64,000 bases of DNA from Catellatospora vulcania (lineage in GTDB: Bacteria; Actinomycetota; Actinomycetes; Mycobacteriales; Micromonosporaceae): NCBI RefSeq assembly GCF_009720385.1, contig NZ_ML769304.1, positions 186,001-250,000 of the forward strand. The letters are read 5' to 3'. Below the pieces are notes generated by a model, which saw only the letters and a list, made by a program, of their open reading frames with translations, ran no database searches and was not told where the DNA came from. The translations under genes were made by a program, and so were the position numbers. Below are positions 43,266 to 51,141 of the stretch, piece after piece; the first letter of the stretch is position 1; each line of letters begins with the position of its first letter.

Positions 43266-44791
43266 CGGCTCGCCGGGTTCACCAGGTCGCGCAGCGCCGC
43301 CCGGTCGACCTTCCGGCCGCGGCCGGAACGGGGCAGGCGCGGCAGCACGACGACGGTGTCGGGCAGCGCGTCGTGGTCGATGATCCCGGGCAGTTCACGC
43401 CGCAGCCGGGCGGGCAGCGCGGCCGACTCGGCCGGGTCCGCGGCGACGACGGCGAGCACCACCCGCTCGTCGCCGTGTTCCGGGTCGGGCACCCCGACGT
43501 ACGCGGCCTCCGCGACGCCGGGCAGCGCGGTGACCGCGGGTTCGTAGAGTCCGGGATAGAGGTTGAACGAGCCCCGGATCAGCATGTCCTTCTTGCGGCC
43601 GAGCAGCACCAGGCGGCCCGACGCGTCGAGGCGGGCGAGGTCGCCGGTGGGCAGCCAGGGCGACGGCGGCTCGCCGAGGTAGCCGGGGCTGCGGTTCGGC
43701 CCGGCCAGCAGCAGCTCGCCGTCGGCGGCGACGCTGACCCGTACCCCGGGCAGCGGCTCCCCGAGCAGGTCGCCGGTTTCCCCGCCCGCCACGTGGGCGA
43801 TCTTGTCGGCTGCGGTGGCCACCGCGACGGGCAGCATCTCGGTCATCGCGTACACCGACAGCACCTCGGCGTGCGGGGCGGCCGCGACGGCCCGGCGCAG
43901 CACCCCGGCGGGCGCGGGCGCGGAGCCCAGCAGGATGTGCCGCAGGCTCGGCGGCAGCGGGCCGGTGGCCGCGTCGAGGACCTCGGCCAGCCGCACCGGC
44001 ACGCAGTAGGTGTGGGTGGCCTGCCGCTGCCGCAGGTGCTCGCCGAACAGGGCCGCCGAGCCGGTCAGCGGCGGCAGCGACCAGCGCGCGCCCGAGGCGA
44101 GCGTCGGCAGGCCGAGCATCAGCTGGTCGGTGTGCACGACGTCGCCGGGGCCGAGTGGCACCCGCTCGCGCAGCAGCCCGAGCGCCGCAGACAGCGACGC
44201 CCCGGTGTGCACCACGGCCCGCGGGTGGGCGGTCGTGCCGGAGGTGAAGATCACCGCGGCCGGGGCGTCCGGGTCGGTGAACGAGTCCGGCTCGGCGGGC
44301 AACGTCGTGAGCAGGCCGTTCAGTGACAGCGCGCCCGCGGGCACGCCGGGCAGCCGGCGTCCGGTATAGACGTGGCGGGCCACGTCCAGCGCGGACAGGT
44401 TCGGCAGCAGCAGACCCCGGCGGCGGGCGTACGCCCGGACCGGGGCCAGCCGGCTCGCCGCGTACAGCAGGGACTCGGCGGCCGACCAGCGCGGGCGGGC
44501 CAGCCGCATGCGGGCGGTGAACATCTCCGGCCCCGCCCCCGGGTCGGCGAAGATCACGCAGCCCCCGGCGGCGACCACGGCGATGGCCAGCACCAGCGAC
44601 TCCGGCGACGGGCGCACCGAGAACAGCACCCCGTCGCCGGGGCGCAGCCCGTTCTCGCGCAGCCCGTGGCGCACCGAGAGCACCTGCCGCCGCAGCTCGC
44701 CGTAGCTCAGCTCCGCGCCGTCCCCGGCGACCAGGGCCACCGCCGACGGGGTCCGCGACGCCTGCGACAGCACCTTCTCCACCAGGCTCAC
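43262..44791 (-). CDS. OleC-like AMP-dependent synthetase (putative beta-lactone synthetase)
   Basis: A 509-residue ANL-superfamily enzyme. The ATP/P-loop motif is FTSGTTAHPRAVVHTG at about 182-197; the A5 region is SVYAMTEMLPVA, A7 is WLPTGDLARLD, A8 is GRKKDMLIRGSFNLYPG and the C-terminal A10 Lys is RSGRGRKVDR. The early VLFSVRPSPESLVLAIAVVA, CVIFADPG and long hydrophobic-tunnel segment are like OleC, which adenylates a 3-hydroxy acid and closes it to a cis-beta-lactone. No carrier-protein gene is nearby, which fits a stand-alone lactone synthetase better than a loading ligase. GTG 44791 overlaps the P450 stop by 4 bp. A plain fatty-acyl-CoA ligase is the alternative. Confidence 0.75.
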   Translation of the reverse strand: MSLVEKVLSQASRTPSAVALVAGDGAELSYGELRRQVLSVRHGLRENGLRPGDGVLFSVRPSPESLVLAIAVVAAGGCVIFADPGAGPEMFTARMRLARPRWSAAESLLYAASRLAPVRAYARRRGLLLPNLSALDVARHVYTGRRLPGVPAGALSLNGLLTTLPAEPDSFTDPDAPAAVIFTSGTTAHPRAVVHTGASLSAALGLLRERVPLGPGDVVHTDQLMLGLPTLASGARWSLPPLTGSAALFGEHLRQRQATHTYCVPVRLAEVLDAATGPLPPSLRHILLGSAPAPAGVLRRAVAAAPHAEVLSVYAMTEMLPVAVATAADKIAHVAGGETGDLLGEPLPGVRVSVAADGELLLAGPNRSPGYLGEPPSPWLPTGDLARLDASGRLVLLGRKKDMLIRGSFNLYPGLYEPAVTALPGVAEAAYVGVPDPEHGDERVVLAVVAADPAESAALPARLRRELPGIIDHDALPDTVVVLPRLPRSGRGRKVDRAALRDLVNPASR

Positions 44792-45939
44792 CGGCCCACC
44801 ACCAGCTCCCGGTAGGTCGGGATCAGCACGCCGCGTGCGGCTGACCGGCGCAGGATGCGCAGCGGCGCGGCCGCCAGCACGGTGCGGGCCACCGCCCGGA
44901 TCTCGGCCATCGCGAGGGGGTAGCCGATGCAGAAGTGCGGGCCCGCGCCGAACCACAGCCGCCGCAGTTCGGGCGGGTGCGGCCGGTCCAGGTCGAACGG
45001 CCCGTACGCCTGGCAGCAGTTGTGCGTGGCGAGCAGCACCCGGTCCCCGGGCCGGACCGCCACCGCGCCGATCGCGGCCTCGGCGTGCACGCTGCGCAGC
45101 ATCACCGGGGTCGGCGTGCTCACCCGCATCGCCTCGTCGACGGCGGGGTCCAGCAGCGTCGGGTCGGCGGCGACCCGGTCCAGCTCGCCGAAGTCGTGCA
45201 GCAGCGCGATCAGGCGGGGCACCAGCGTCGCCACGGTCTCGGTGCCGGTGAGGAAGAACGCGCCCGCCGCGCCGCGCGCCTCGGCCTCGGAGATGCCCAG
45301 CGCCCGCATCCGACCCATGACGGTGGCTTCGTCCCCGGCCCGGTAGGCGCGTGCCGCGACGTCGCCGACCGGTGCCAGGACCTCGCGGGCGCGGCGCGCC
45401 TGCGCCGGGGAAAGGATGCGGGTGCGCAGGGTCACCATGGACACGATCTGCTCGCCCCGGTGGAACATCTGCCGGTGGTCGTCCTCCGACCCGGACTCCA
45501 GCCCGACGACGGCGCAGATCACCGCGCCCGCCATCACCCGCATCGTGTCGACCAGGTCCACCGGCTCGCCGCGGCCGAGCCGGCCGGACAGCGCCGCCAG
45601 CGGCCCGGCCAGCACCTGCGCGCACAGCCGGTCGGCGTAGCCCGGGGTGAACAGCTCGGCGAGCCTGCCGCGCAGGGCCCGGTGCGCCGGGCCTTCCATG
45701 TTGAGCAGCACCGACGGGCCGAGGATCGGGGTCCACAGGTCGCCGGACGACCCCGGACCGTCCTTGCGAAACGTCTCGCCGTCCAGGAGCACCTGCCGGG
45801 CCAGGCCCGCGTCGTTGACCACCACGCCCAGGCCCGGCACCCGCACCACCGGCCCGCGCCGGGCCAGCAACCGCAGCAGCGGGTACGCGAACGGGTGCGC
45901 GCGCCGGTAGAGCCGGCGCTCCCAGGTGCCCGGGTTCAC
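44788..45939 (-). CDS. cytochrome P450 (cluster tailoring enzyme A)
   Basis: A 383-residue P450. The I-helix is FFLTGTETVATLVPRL (a Glu-Thr pair), the K-helix ExxR is DEAMRV, and the haem loop is LWFGAGPHFCIGYPLAMAEI with Cys337 as ligand. It ends with VLIPTYREL, matched by VLVPTYESL in the divergent P450 at 47766, and both have a GDLWxxxxG segment near residue 80. The two are therefore paralogues. The likely role is hydroxylation of a long-chain alkyl intermediate. Short for the family. GTG 45939 overlaps the stop of the glycosyltransferase gene by 4 bp. Confidence 0.88.
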   Translation of the reverse strand: MNPGTWERRLYRRAHPFAYPLLRLLARRGPVVRVPGLGVVVNDAGLARQVLLDGETFRKDGPGSSGDLWTPILGPSVLLNMEGPAHRALRGRLAELFTPGYADRLCAQVLAGPLAALSGRLGRGEPVDLVDTMRVMAGAVICAVVGLESGSEDDHRQMFHRGEQIVSMVTLRTRILSPAQARRAREVLAPVGDVAARAYRAGDEATVMGRMRALGISEAEARGAAGAFFLTGTETVATLVPRLIALLHDFGELDRVAADPTLLDPAVDEAMRVSTPTPVMLRSVHAEAAIGAVAVRPGDRVLLATHNCCQAYGPFDLDRPHPPELRRLWFGAGPHFCIGYPLAMAEIRAVARTVLAAAPLRILRRSAARGVLIPTYRELVVGR

Positions 45940-46685
45940 CGGATGTCCACCCGGTCCGGGGTGTAGCGGTGGTCGGCGTACCACGCCAGGGTGCCGATCA
46001 GGCCGTACGCGCGCAGCCGCCGGACGGAGCCGTGCACCAGCACGTCGCGGCGCAGGCCGTAGTCGCGGGTCAGCCGCCGCACCCGGTTGACCAGCGCCCG
46101 GTCCTCATGGACGTCCTCGATGCGGGTGCGTGGGAAGCCGCCCGCCGCCTCGTAGAGCTCGGCGGTGATGGCCAGATTGCAGCCGGGCATCATCACGTAC
46201 GGGCCGACGTACGCCGGATCGCGGTTGCCAGGCCGGAAACGGCCGAACGCCGCCGCGGTCGACACCACCGCGGGCAGCAGACGGCGCTCCCACCAGCGCA
46301 GCCGGAACTCGTCGGCGCGGGGACGCAGCGGGCCGCTGAGCATCCGCAGCCCGGCGTCGAAGCCGCGGCGCACCGCGGCGATCCAGCCGGGCGCGGGCAG
46401 GCAGTCGGCGTCGGTCCGGGCCAGCAGCGTCGCACCGTGGGCGATGGCGTACCGCATGCCGGTGTCCGCCGCCGCCCCGGTGCCCTTCACCGGCTCGGTG
46501 ATCACGTGCAGGTCGAGGCGGTCGGCGAACCCGGCGGCGATCGACGCGGTCGCGTCGGTGCTGGCGTTGTCGACCACGACCACCGTGAACGCGGTATCGG
46601 TCTGCTCGGTCAGCCGGTGCAGCGTCGCCCCGATCGAGCGCTGCTCGTCGTACGCCGGGATGACGACCCACAACCGGTGGCCCAT
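45936..46685 (-). CDS. family 2 glycosyltransferase
   Basis: A 249-residue inverting glycosyltransferase of the GT-A fold. VVIPAYDEQRSIGATLHRLT and VVVVDNASTDATASIAAGF form the nucleotide-sugar site, TDADCLPAPGW carries the D-x-D metal motif, and IEDVHEDRALVNRVRR supplies the ED base region. It has no membrane helix and is short, so it probably transfers one sugar to a small acceptor instead of building a polymer. ATG 46685 shares one base with the KAS III stop (TGATG). Its place inside the operon suggests glycosylation of a P450-hydroxylated lipid product. Confidence 0.85.
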   Translation of the reverse strand: MGHRLWVVIPAYDEQRSIGATLHRLTEQTDTAFTVVVVDNASTDATASIAAGFADRLDLHVITEPVKGTGAAADTGMRYAIAHGATLLARTDADCLPAPGWIAAVRRGFDAGLRMLSGPLRPRADEFRLRWWERRLLPAVVSTAAAFGRFRPGNRDPAYVGPYVMMPGCNLAITAELYEAAGGFPRTRIEDVHEDRALVNRVRRLTRDYGLRRDVLVHGSVRRLRAYGLIGTLAWYADHRYTPDRVDIR

Positions 46686-47686
46686 CACAGCTCCGCGAAC
46701 ATCACGCCGAGGCTGACGCCGCCGGCCAGCCCGATCAGCGCGACCCGGTCGCCGGGCCCGCAGCGTCCGTCCTGGATCGCCGTGGCCAGCTGCAGCGGCA
46801 GCGTGACGCTGGCCAGGTTGCCGTGCTCGGGCAGGGTGACGACGAGCCGGTCGGCCGGGATGCCCAGCCCGGCCCGCAGCTGCTCCAGGTAGGGCAGCGC
46901 GACCTGGTGCACGCACACGACGGCGAAGTCGTCCCAGCTCAGGCCGGTGTCGCCGAGCGCCTCCAGGAACAGCCGGGCGCCGTTGCGCACGAACACGTCC
47001 CGCAGCCGCCGCCCGTCGCCGCTGAAGAACGTCGCGTCGGGATCACGCGGGTGCATGGTGCCGCCGGCGGGCAGGGTGCCGACGTCCCAGGCGGTGGAGT
47101 CGGCGGCGAAGCGCCGGTGGAACACCCCGGCCGAGGTGGCCGGTTCCAGCAGCATCGCCGCCCCGCCGTCGGACAGCGTGTACCCGGCGAACGCGTCGAT
47201 GAACTGGGCGCGGTCGCGCACCTGCCAGCGGATCGCCCGGGACGGCACCTCGCCGGAGCAGACCAGCACCCGGCGGTGCTGCCCGGTGACGATCAGCGCC
47301 TCGGCGAGCTGCACCGCGTTGAGGAAGCTGTTGCAGGCGTTCTTCACGTCGAACACCGGGCAGCTCGCGCCGAGCTTGGCGGCCACGATGTGCGCGGTGG
47401 CGGGCTCGATCAGGTCCTGCGAGGCCGACCCGAAGATGATCAGGTCCACGTCGGACGCGGCCAGGCCGTGCCCGGCCAGCAGCTTCTCCGCGGCCGCCAC
47501 GGCCAGGTCGGAAGCCTGCACGTCGTCGGCGGCGTAGTGCCGGTGCCGGATGCCGGTCAGCCGCTCCACGATCGTGGGATGCGGGACGAACCCCTGGCTG
47601 TGCTCGGCGATCCGGCGCTCCACCTGTGCGCTGCTGACGCGCACCGGCGGCAGGTGCGCCTCCACCCCGACGATCCTGGCTCTCAT
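46685..47686 (-). CDS. OleA-like 3-oxoacyl-ACP synthase III (KAS III) family thiolase
   Basis: A 333-residue condensing enzyme with a complete Cys118-His260-Asn290 triad (VKNACNSFLNAV, VCVHQVALP, EHGNLAS). The segment DLIEPATAHIVAAKLG followed by FDVKNAC..FLN is characteristic of OleA and related KAS III proteins that join two acyl chains head-to-head in a non-decarboxylative Claisen step. As first gene of a tightly overlapping operon with OleC-like and OleD-like genes, that role is likely. ATG 47686 has GGAGGTG just upstream. DarB- or CerJ-type acyl transfer is a possible alternative. Confidence 0.8.
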   Translation of the reverse strand: MRARIVGVEAHLPPVRVSSAQVERRIAEHSQGFVPHPTIVERLTGIRHRHYAADDVQASDLAVAAAEKLLAGHGLAASDVDLIIFGSASQDLIEPATAHIVAAKLGASCPVFDVKNACNSFLNAVQLAEALIVTGQHRRVLVCSGEVPSRAIRWQVRDRAQFIDAFAGYTLSDGGAAMLLEPATSAGVFHRRFAADSTAWDVGTLPAGGTMHPRDPDATFFSGDGRRLRDVFVRNGARLFLEALGDTGLSWDDFAVVCVHQVALPYLEQLRAGLGIPADRLVVTLPEHGNLASVTLPLQLATAIQDGRCGPGDRVALIGLAGGVSLGVMFAEL

Positions 47687-47732
47687 CCCACCTCCAACAC
47701 GGCCGGAGCGCCCGAGGGCGTCCCGGCATGGC

Positions 47733-47752
47733 CTACCATCTGAGCACGGTAG
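47733..47752. promoter_or_regulatory. inverted repeat in divergent promoter of the biosynthetic cluster
   Basis: CTACC-N10-GGTAG lies in the 79-bp gap between the OleA-like and P450 start codons. It is suitably placed to control both directions, so the cluster may be governed from this one site. No regulator gene is present in the cluster. Confidence 0.35.
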
Positions 47753-47765
47753 TCGGAGGGTGAAA

Positions 47766-48959
47766 ATGCTTCAGGGTCTGGTGACCGATCACGCACAGGC
47801 CCGCAGGCACGAGGCCCGGCTGCTGCGGGCGGGCAACCCGGCGCTGTGGACCCTGCTCACCGTGGGCCGCGTGCTCGGCCCGATGGTGCGGCTGCCCCGG
47901 CTCGGCTGGGTGGTGACCGATCCCGTGCTGTCCCGGCGCATCCTCAACGACCCCGCGTTCAGCATGGTCGGCGAGGGCGGCGTCGGCGACCTGTGGGGCC
48001 AGCTGTTCGGGGCCGAGTTCGCGTCGTTCTTCGCCGGGGCGCGCCACGCCGAGCTGCGCTCGCTGGCCCGGGACATGTTCACCGAGGACAGCGCCCGGCT
48101 TCTGGTCGACCGGGTGCAGGGCCCGCATCACGCGCGGCTGCGCGCCCGGCTGGCGGCCGGCGAGGAGGTGGACCTCGCCGCGGTGGTCCGCACGACGTCG
48201 GCGTACACCGTCGCCGACCTGCTCGGGGTGGCCGTGTCCGATGACGACGCGGCGCTGGCGCTGTTCGCGTCCGCGGAGCGGCTGGCCGCGCTGGCGCTGG
48301 GCACGCAGGCGTCCACGGCGCTCGCGCCGGAGGTGCTCGCGAAGGCGGGCGGGCTGGTCGAGGCGATCACCGGCGGCGTCGAGCAGGCGTACCGCACCGG
48401 CGGGCCGGACACCATCCTGGGCCGCTGCCGCGACCTCGATCTCGGGCTTGACCTGGCGAAGGGGCTGACCACGCTGCTGGTGATCGCGGGCACCGAGACC
48501 GGCGCGTCGTCGCTGACCCGCACCGTGGCGCTGCTGCACGACACCGGCCAGCAGCACCGGCTGCTGGCCGATCCGGAGCTGACGGCCAACGCGGTGCGGG
48601 AGGGGCTGCGGGTCACCACGCCCGCGCCGGTGATCGGGCGGCACATCGCCCGCGACACCGAGATCGACGGGCGCAGGCTGCGCCGGGACGGCCGGGTGAT
48701 GATGCTGACCTACGTGGCCGACAACAAGGCGGGTCCGTTCGACATCACCCGCGCGTACGTGCCGGAGACCCGGCAGCTGTGGTTCGGCGCGGGCCGGCAC
48801 CTGTGCCTCGGCGCGGCGGTGGCCCGGGTGCAGCTGACCCGGCTGCTGGAGACGCTCACCGCCGACGGGCGGCCGTGGCAGGTGGTGTCCCGGGCCCCGG
48901 CCCGGCGGGTGCTGGTGCCGACATACGAGTCGCTGCGCATCCGGACCGCGGCGGCCTGA
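47766..48959 (+). CDS. cytochrome P450 (cluster tailoring enzyme B)
   Basis: A 397-residue P450 divergent from the OleA-like operon. The I-helix is VIAGTETGASSLTRTV, ExxR appears as REGLRV, and the haem loop is LWFGAGRHLCLGAAVARVQL with Cys347. It is a paralogue of the P450 at 44788-45939, with shared GDLWGQLFG and C-terminal VLVPTYESL motifs. ATG 47766 has GGAGGG 6 bases upstream. A second oxidation of the cluster product is the likely role. A strong hairpin at 48984-49020 ends the unit. Confidence 0.9.
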   Translation: MLQGLVTDHAQARRHEARLLRAGNPALWTLLTVGRVLGPMVRLPRLGWVVTDPVLSRRILNDPAFSMVGEGGVGDLWGQLFGAEFASFFAGARHAELRSLARDMFTEDSARLLVDRVQGPHHARLRARLAAGEEVDLAAVVRTTSAYTVADLLGVAVSDDDAALALFASAERLAALALGTQASTALAPEVLAKAGGLVEAITGGVEQAYRTGGPDTILGRCRDLDLGLDLAKGLTTLLVIAGTETGASSLTRTVALLHDTGQQHRLLADPELTANAVREGLRVTTPAPVIGRHIARDTEIDGRRLRRDGRVMMLTYVADNKAGPFDITRAYVPETRQLWFGAGRHLCLGAAVARVQLTRLLETLTADGRPWQVVSRAPARRVLVPTYESLRIRTAAA

Positions 48960-48964
48960 ACCGG

Positions 48965-48977
48965 CGAAACCTTTTCG
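48965..48977. promoter_or_regulatory. CGAAA..TTTCG palindrome, distal GH43 site
   Basis: CGAAACCTTTTCG directly follows the P450 stop codon, 354 bp before the GH43 start. It has the same core as the GH127 upstream sites and is nearly the reverse complement of the proximal site at 49065. Confidence 0.45.
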
Positions 48978-48983
48978 TATCCT

Positions 48984-49020
48984 GCGCCGTCGGCAGTGGA
49001 CTTTTCACTGCCGACGGCGC
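48984..49020 (+). terminator. hairpin terminator of the P450 gene
   Basis: A perfect 15-bp stem (48984-48998 with 49006-49020) with a 7-base loop begins 25 bp after the P450 stop codon. Confidence 0.7.
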
Positions 49021-49064
49021 TGTCGTTGCGGCGCTGCCGGGGAGCAGGGCGTGCGTGCCGTTGC

Positions 49065-49078
49065 CGAAAAGGTTTTCG
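49065..49078. promoter_or_regulatory. CGAAA..TTTCG palindrome, proximal GH43 site
   Basis: CGAAAAGGTTTTCG is a near-perfect 14-bp palindrome 253 bp before the GH43 start and 88 bp after the distal site. The pair could allow DNA looping by a LacI-type repressor. Confidence 0.5.
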
Positions 49079-49330
49079 TCCGTCATCGTGGCAGCTGTCG
49101 ATGCACCGGTACCCCGGCGAGAGGAGCACGGACCCGACCTCAGCGAACAGCGGTGGCGGGCACCCGCCACCACCGAACAGCCCTGAACAGGTGAGGCACC
49201 GACCAGCCCCGCGGTGACCGGGTAGGCACGGCTCCCCCAACGGCGCGTCCCGCCGGCCGGGGAGACGGCGTGCGCCGCGGCGGCCCATGGCGGCGCCTCG
49301 CCGAGCCGCCCCTACCCGGAGGACGCGAAC

Positions 49331-51097
49331 ATGACCCGCTCCCGACTACTGTCCCTGCTCATCGTGCCCGCTGTCGTGGCCGCGACGCTGCTGGTCCCGC
49401 AGCCCGCCGCCGCGATCGTCACCTTCAGCTCGACCGCCGTCAATCAGAACGGCGGCAACTGCGCAGCCCTGCCGGGCGGCGACACCGCCAACCTGGTGCA
49501 GCTCACCCAGCAGGTCTGCAACTCCGCCACGTACCAGCGGTTCACCTTCACGCCGGTGTCGGGCACCACGGACACCTACACCGTCGCGACGTCGACCTCG
49601 GGCAAGTGCGTCGACGTCAACGGCGCGTCCACGGCGGACAACGCCACGATCATCCAGTGGCCCTGCCACAGCAACGCCAACCAGCGCTGGCGGCTGGCCC
49701 CGGTGACGGTCAGCGGCACCGACAAGACCTTCAACGTGGTCTCGGTCGGCTCCGGCAAGTGCATCGTGCCCAGCGGCGGCTCGTCGGCGGCGAACACCGG
49801 CCTCGTCCAACTGCCGTGCAGCACCGCGACGAGCCGGGTGTGGCGCCTGCCGTCGTACGTCACCGACAGCACCGGCGTCACGGTCACCAACCCCGGCAGC
49901 CGCTCCACCGCCGTGAACACCGCCACCTCGCTCGCCCTGCAGGCCTCAGGCGGCTCCGGCGGCTACACCTGGACGGCGACCGGCCTGCCGGCCGGGTTGA
50001 GCATCAACGGCTCGACCGGCGTGATCAGCGGCACCCCGACCACCGTCGCGTCGTACTCCGTCACCGCCACCGCGACCAGCGGCGGCGTCAGCGGCAGCGC
50101 GACCTTCAGCTGGACGGTCACGTCGGGCGGCAGCACGAACACGTTCACCAACCCGATCAAGGCGCAGGGTCCGGACCCGTGGCTGCAGTACTACAACGGC
50201 TACTACTACCTGGCCACCACCACCTGGAACCGCACCATCACCATGCGCCGGGCCACCACCATGCGCGGCCTGGCCACCGCCACCGACCAGGTGCTGTTCA
50301 ACCTGACCAACCCCAACGGCGCGGGCACCATGTGGGCGCCCGAGTTCCACCTGCTCAACGGCCCGAACGGGCTGCGCTGGTACTTCTACTACACCGCCGG
50401 TCAGGAGCCCTACAACCTGGGCACCCAGCGCATCCACGTGCTGGAGAGCGCGGGGACCGACCCGATGGGCCCGTACAGCTTCAAGGCCGACCTGCTCGAC
50501 CCGACGGCCAACAACACCTGGGAGCTGGACCCGGGCATCCTGCAGCTCAACGGCCAGCTGTACCTGCTCGGCACGTTCTACAACGGCTCCCAGCCGCTGT
50601 TCATCCGGCCGCTGAGCAACCCGTGGACCGCCAGCGGCACCCGCCGCATCCTGACCACCCCGACGCTGAGCTGGGAGACGGTCGGCGGGGCGGTCGCCGA
50701 GGGCGGTGAAGTCCTGCAGCGCAACGGCAGGACGTTCATCATCTACTCGGCCAGCCACTGCTCGACCCCGGACTACAAGCTGGGCATGCTCACCTACAAC
50801 GGCACCGGCGACCCGCTGCTGTCGTCGTCGTGGACGAAGTCGCCCAACCCGGTGTTCCAGCGCTCCAACGCCAACAGCGTGTACGGGCCGGGCCACAACG
50901 GCTTCTTCAAGTCGCCCGACGGCACCGAGGACTGGATCGTGTACCACGCGAACAGCTCGACCAGCGGCGGCTGCGACATGAACCGCTCCACCCGCGTCCA
51001 GAAGATCACCTGGAACGCCGACGGCACCCCCAACCTCGGCGTGCCGGTCGCGACCGGCGTCACCCTGACGGCGCCCTCGGGAGAGCCGGCCTCGTGA
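49331..51097 (+). CDS. secreted GH43 glycosidase with ricin-type and Ig-like domains
   Basis: A 588-residue exported enzyme for arabinan, arabinoxylan or galactan side chains. After the signal peptide, a ricin B-type lectin domain (about 30-180) shows QRWRLAP and SRVWRLP in place of QxW repeats, with paired Cys. A short putative-Ig domain (WTATGLPAGLSINGSTGVIS) follows. The five-bladed GH43 domain (about 275-575) has all three acids: Asp282 (QGPDPWLQ, base), Asp400 (WELDPG, pKa modulator) and Glu457 (AVAEGGE, acid). Exact substrate cannot be told. An expected arabinanase-like WAPEFH motif is present. Two CGAAA..TTTCG palindromes lie upstream. Confidence 0.9.
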   Translation: MTRSRLLSLLIVPAVVAATLLVPQPAAAIVTFSSTAVNQNGGNCAALPGGDTANLVQLTQQVCNSATYQRFTFTPVSGTTDTYTVATSTSGKCVDVNGASTADNATIIQWPCHSNANQRWRLAPVTVSGTDKTFNVVSVGSGKCIVPSGGSSAANTGLVQLPCSTATSRVWRLPSYVTDSTGVTVTNPGSRSTAVNTATSLALQASGGSGGYTWTATGLPAGLSINGSTGVISGTPTTVASYSVTATATSGGVSGSATFSWTVTSGGSTNTFTNPIKAQGPDPWLQYYNGYYYLATTTWNRTITMRRATTMRGLATATDQVLFNLTNPNGAGTMWAPEFHLLNGPNGLRWYFYYTAGQEPYNLGTQRIHVLESAGTDPMGPYSFKADLLDPTANNTWELDPGILQLNGQLYLLGTFYNGSQPLFIRPLSNPWTASGTRRILTTPTLSWETVGGAVAEGGEVLQRNGRTFIIYSASHCSTPDYKLGMLTYNGTGDPLLSSSWTKSPNPVFQRSNANSVYGPGHNGFFKSPDGTEDWIVYHANSSTSGGCDMNRSTRVQKITWNADGTPNLGVPVATGVTLTAPSGEPAS

Positions 51098-51102
51098 CCG
51101 AC

Positions 51103-51141
51103 GCCGCCCGCCGCCACCGCGCAACGGTGGCGGCGGGCGGC
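51103..51141 (+). terminator. hairpin terminator of GH43
   Basis: A perfect 17-bp stem (51103-51119 with 51125-51141) and a 5-base loop start 6 bp after the stop codon. Confidence 0.7.

Larger units (their letters stand above)
48960..49330. other. intergenic region upstream of GH43
   Basis: This 371-bp gap holds two CGAAA..TTTCG palindromes (48965-48977, 49065-49078) and the P450 terminator between them. After 49080 I see no convincing -35/-10 pair and no additional gene; several GAGGAG-like strings near 49120 do not precede a usable frame. Confidence 0.6.

Noticed and set aside
42327-47686. A standard olefin (oleABCD) or lipstatin-type cluster.
   Set aside because: No OleB-like alpha/beta hydrolase, NRPS or formyltransferase gene is present, and a glycosyltransferase and P450s are added, so neither known pathway fits.
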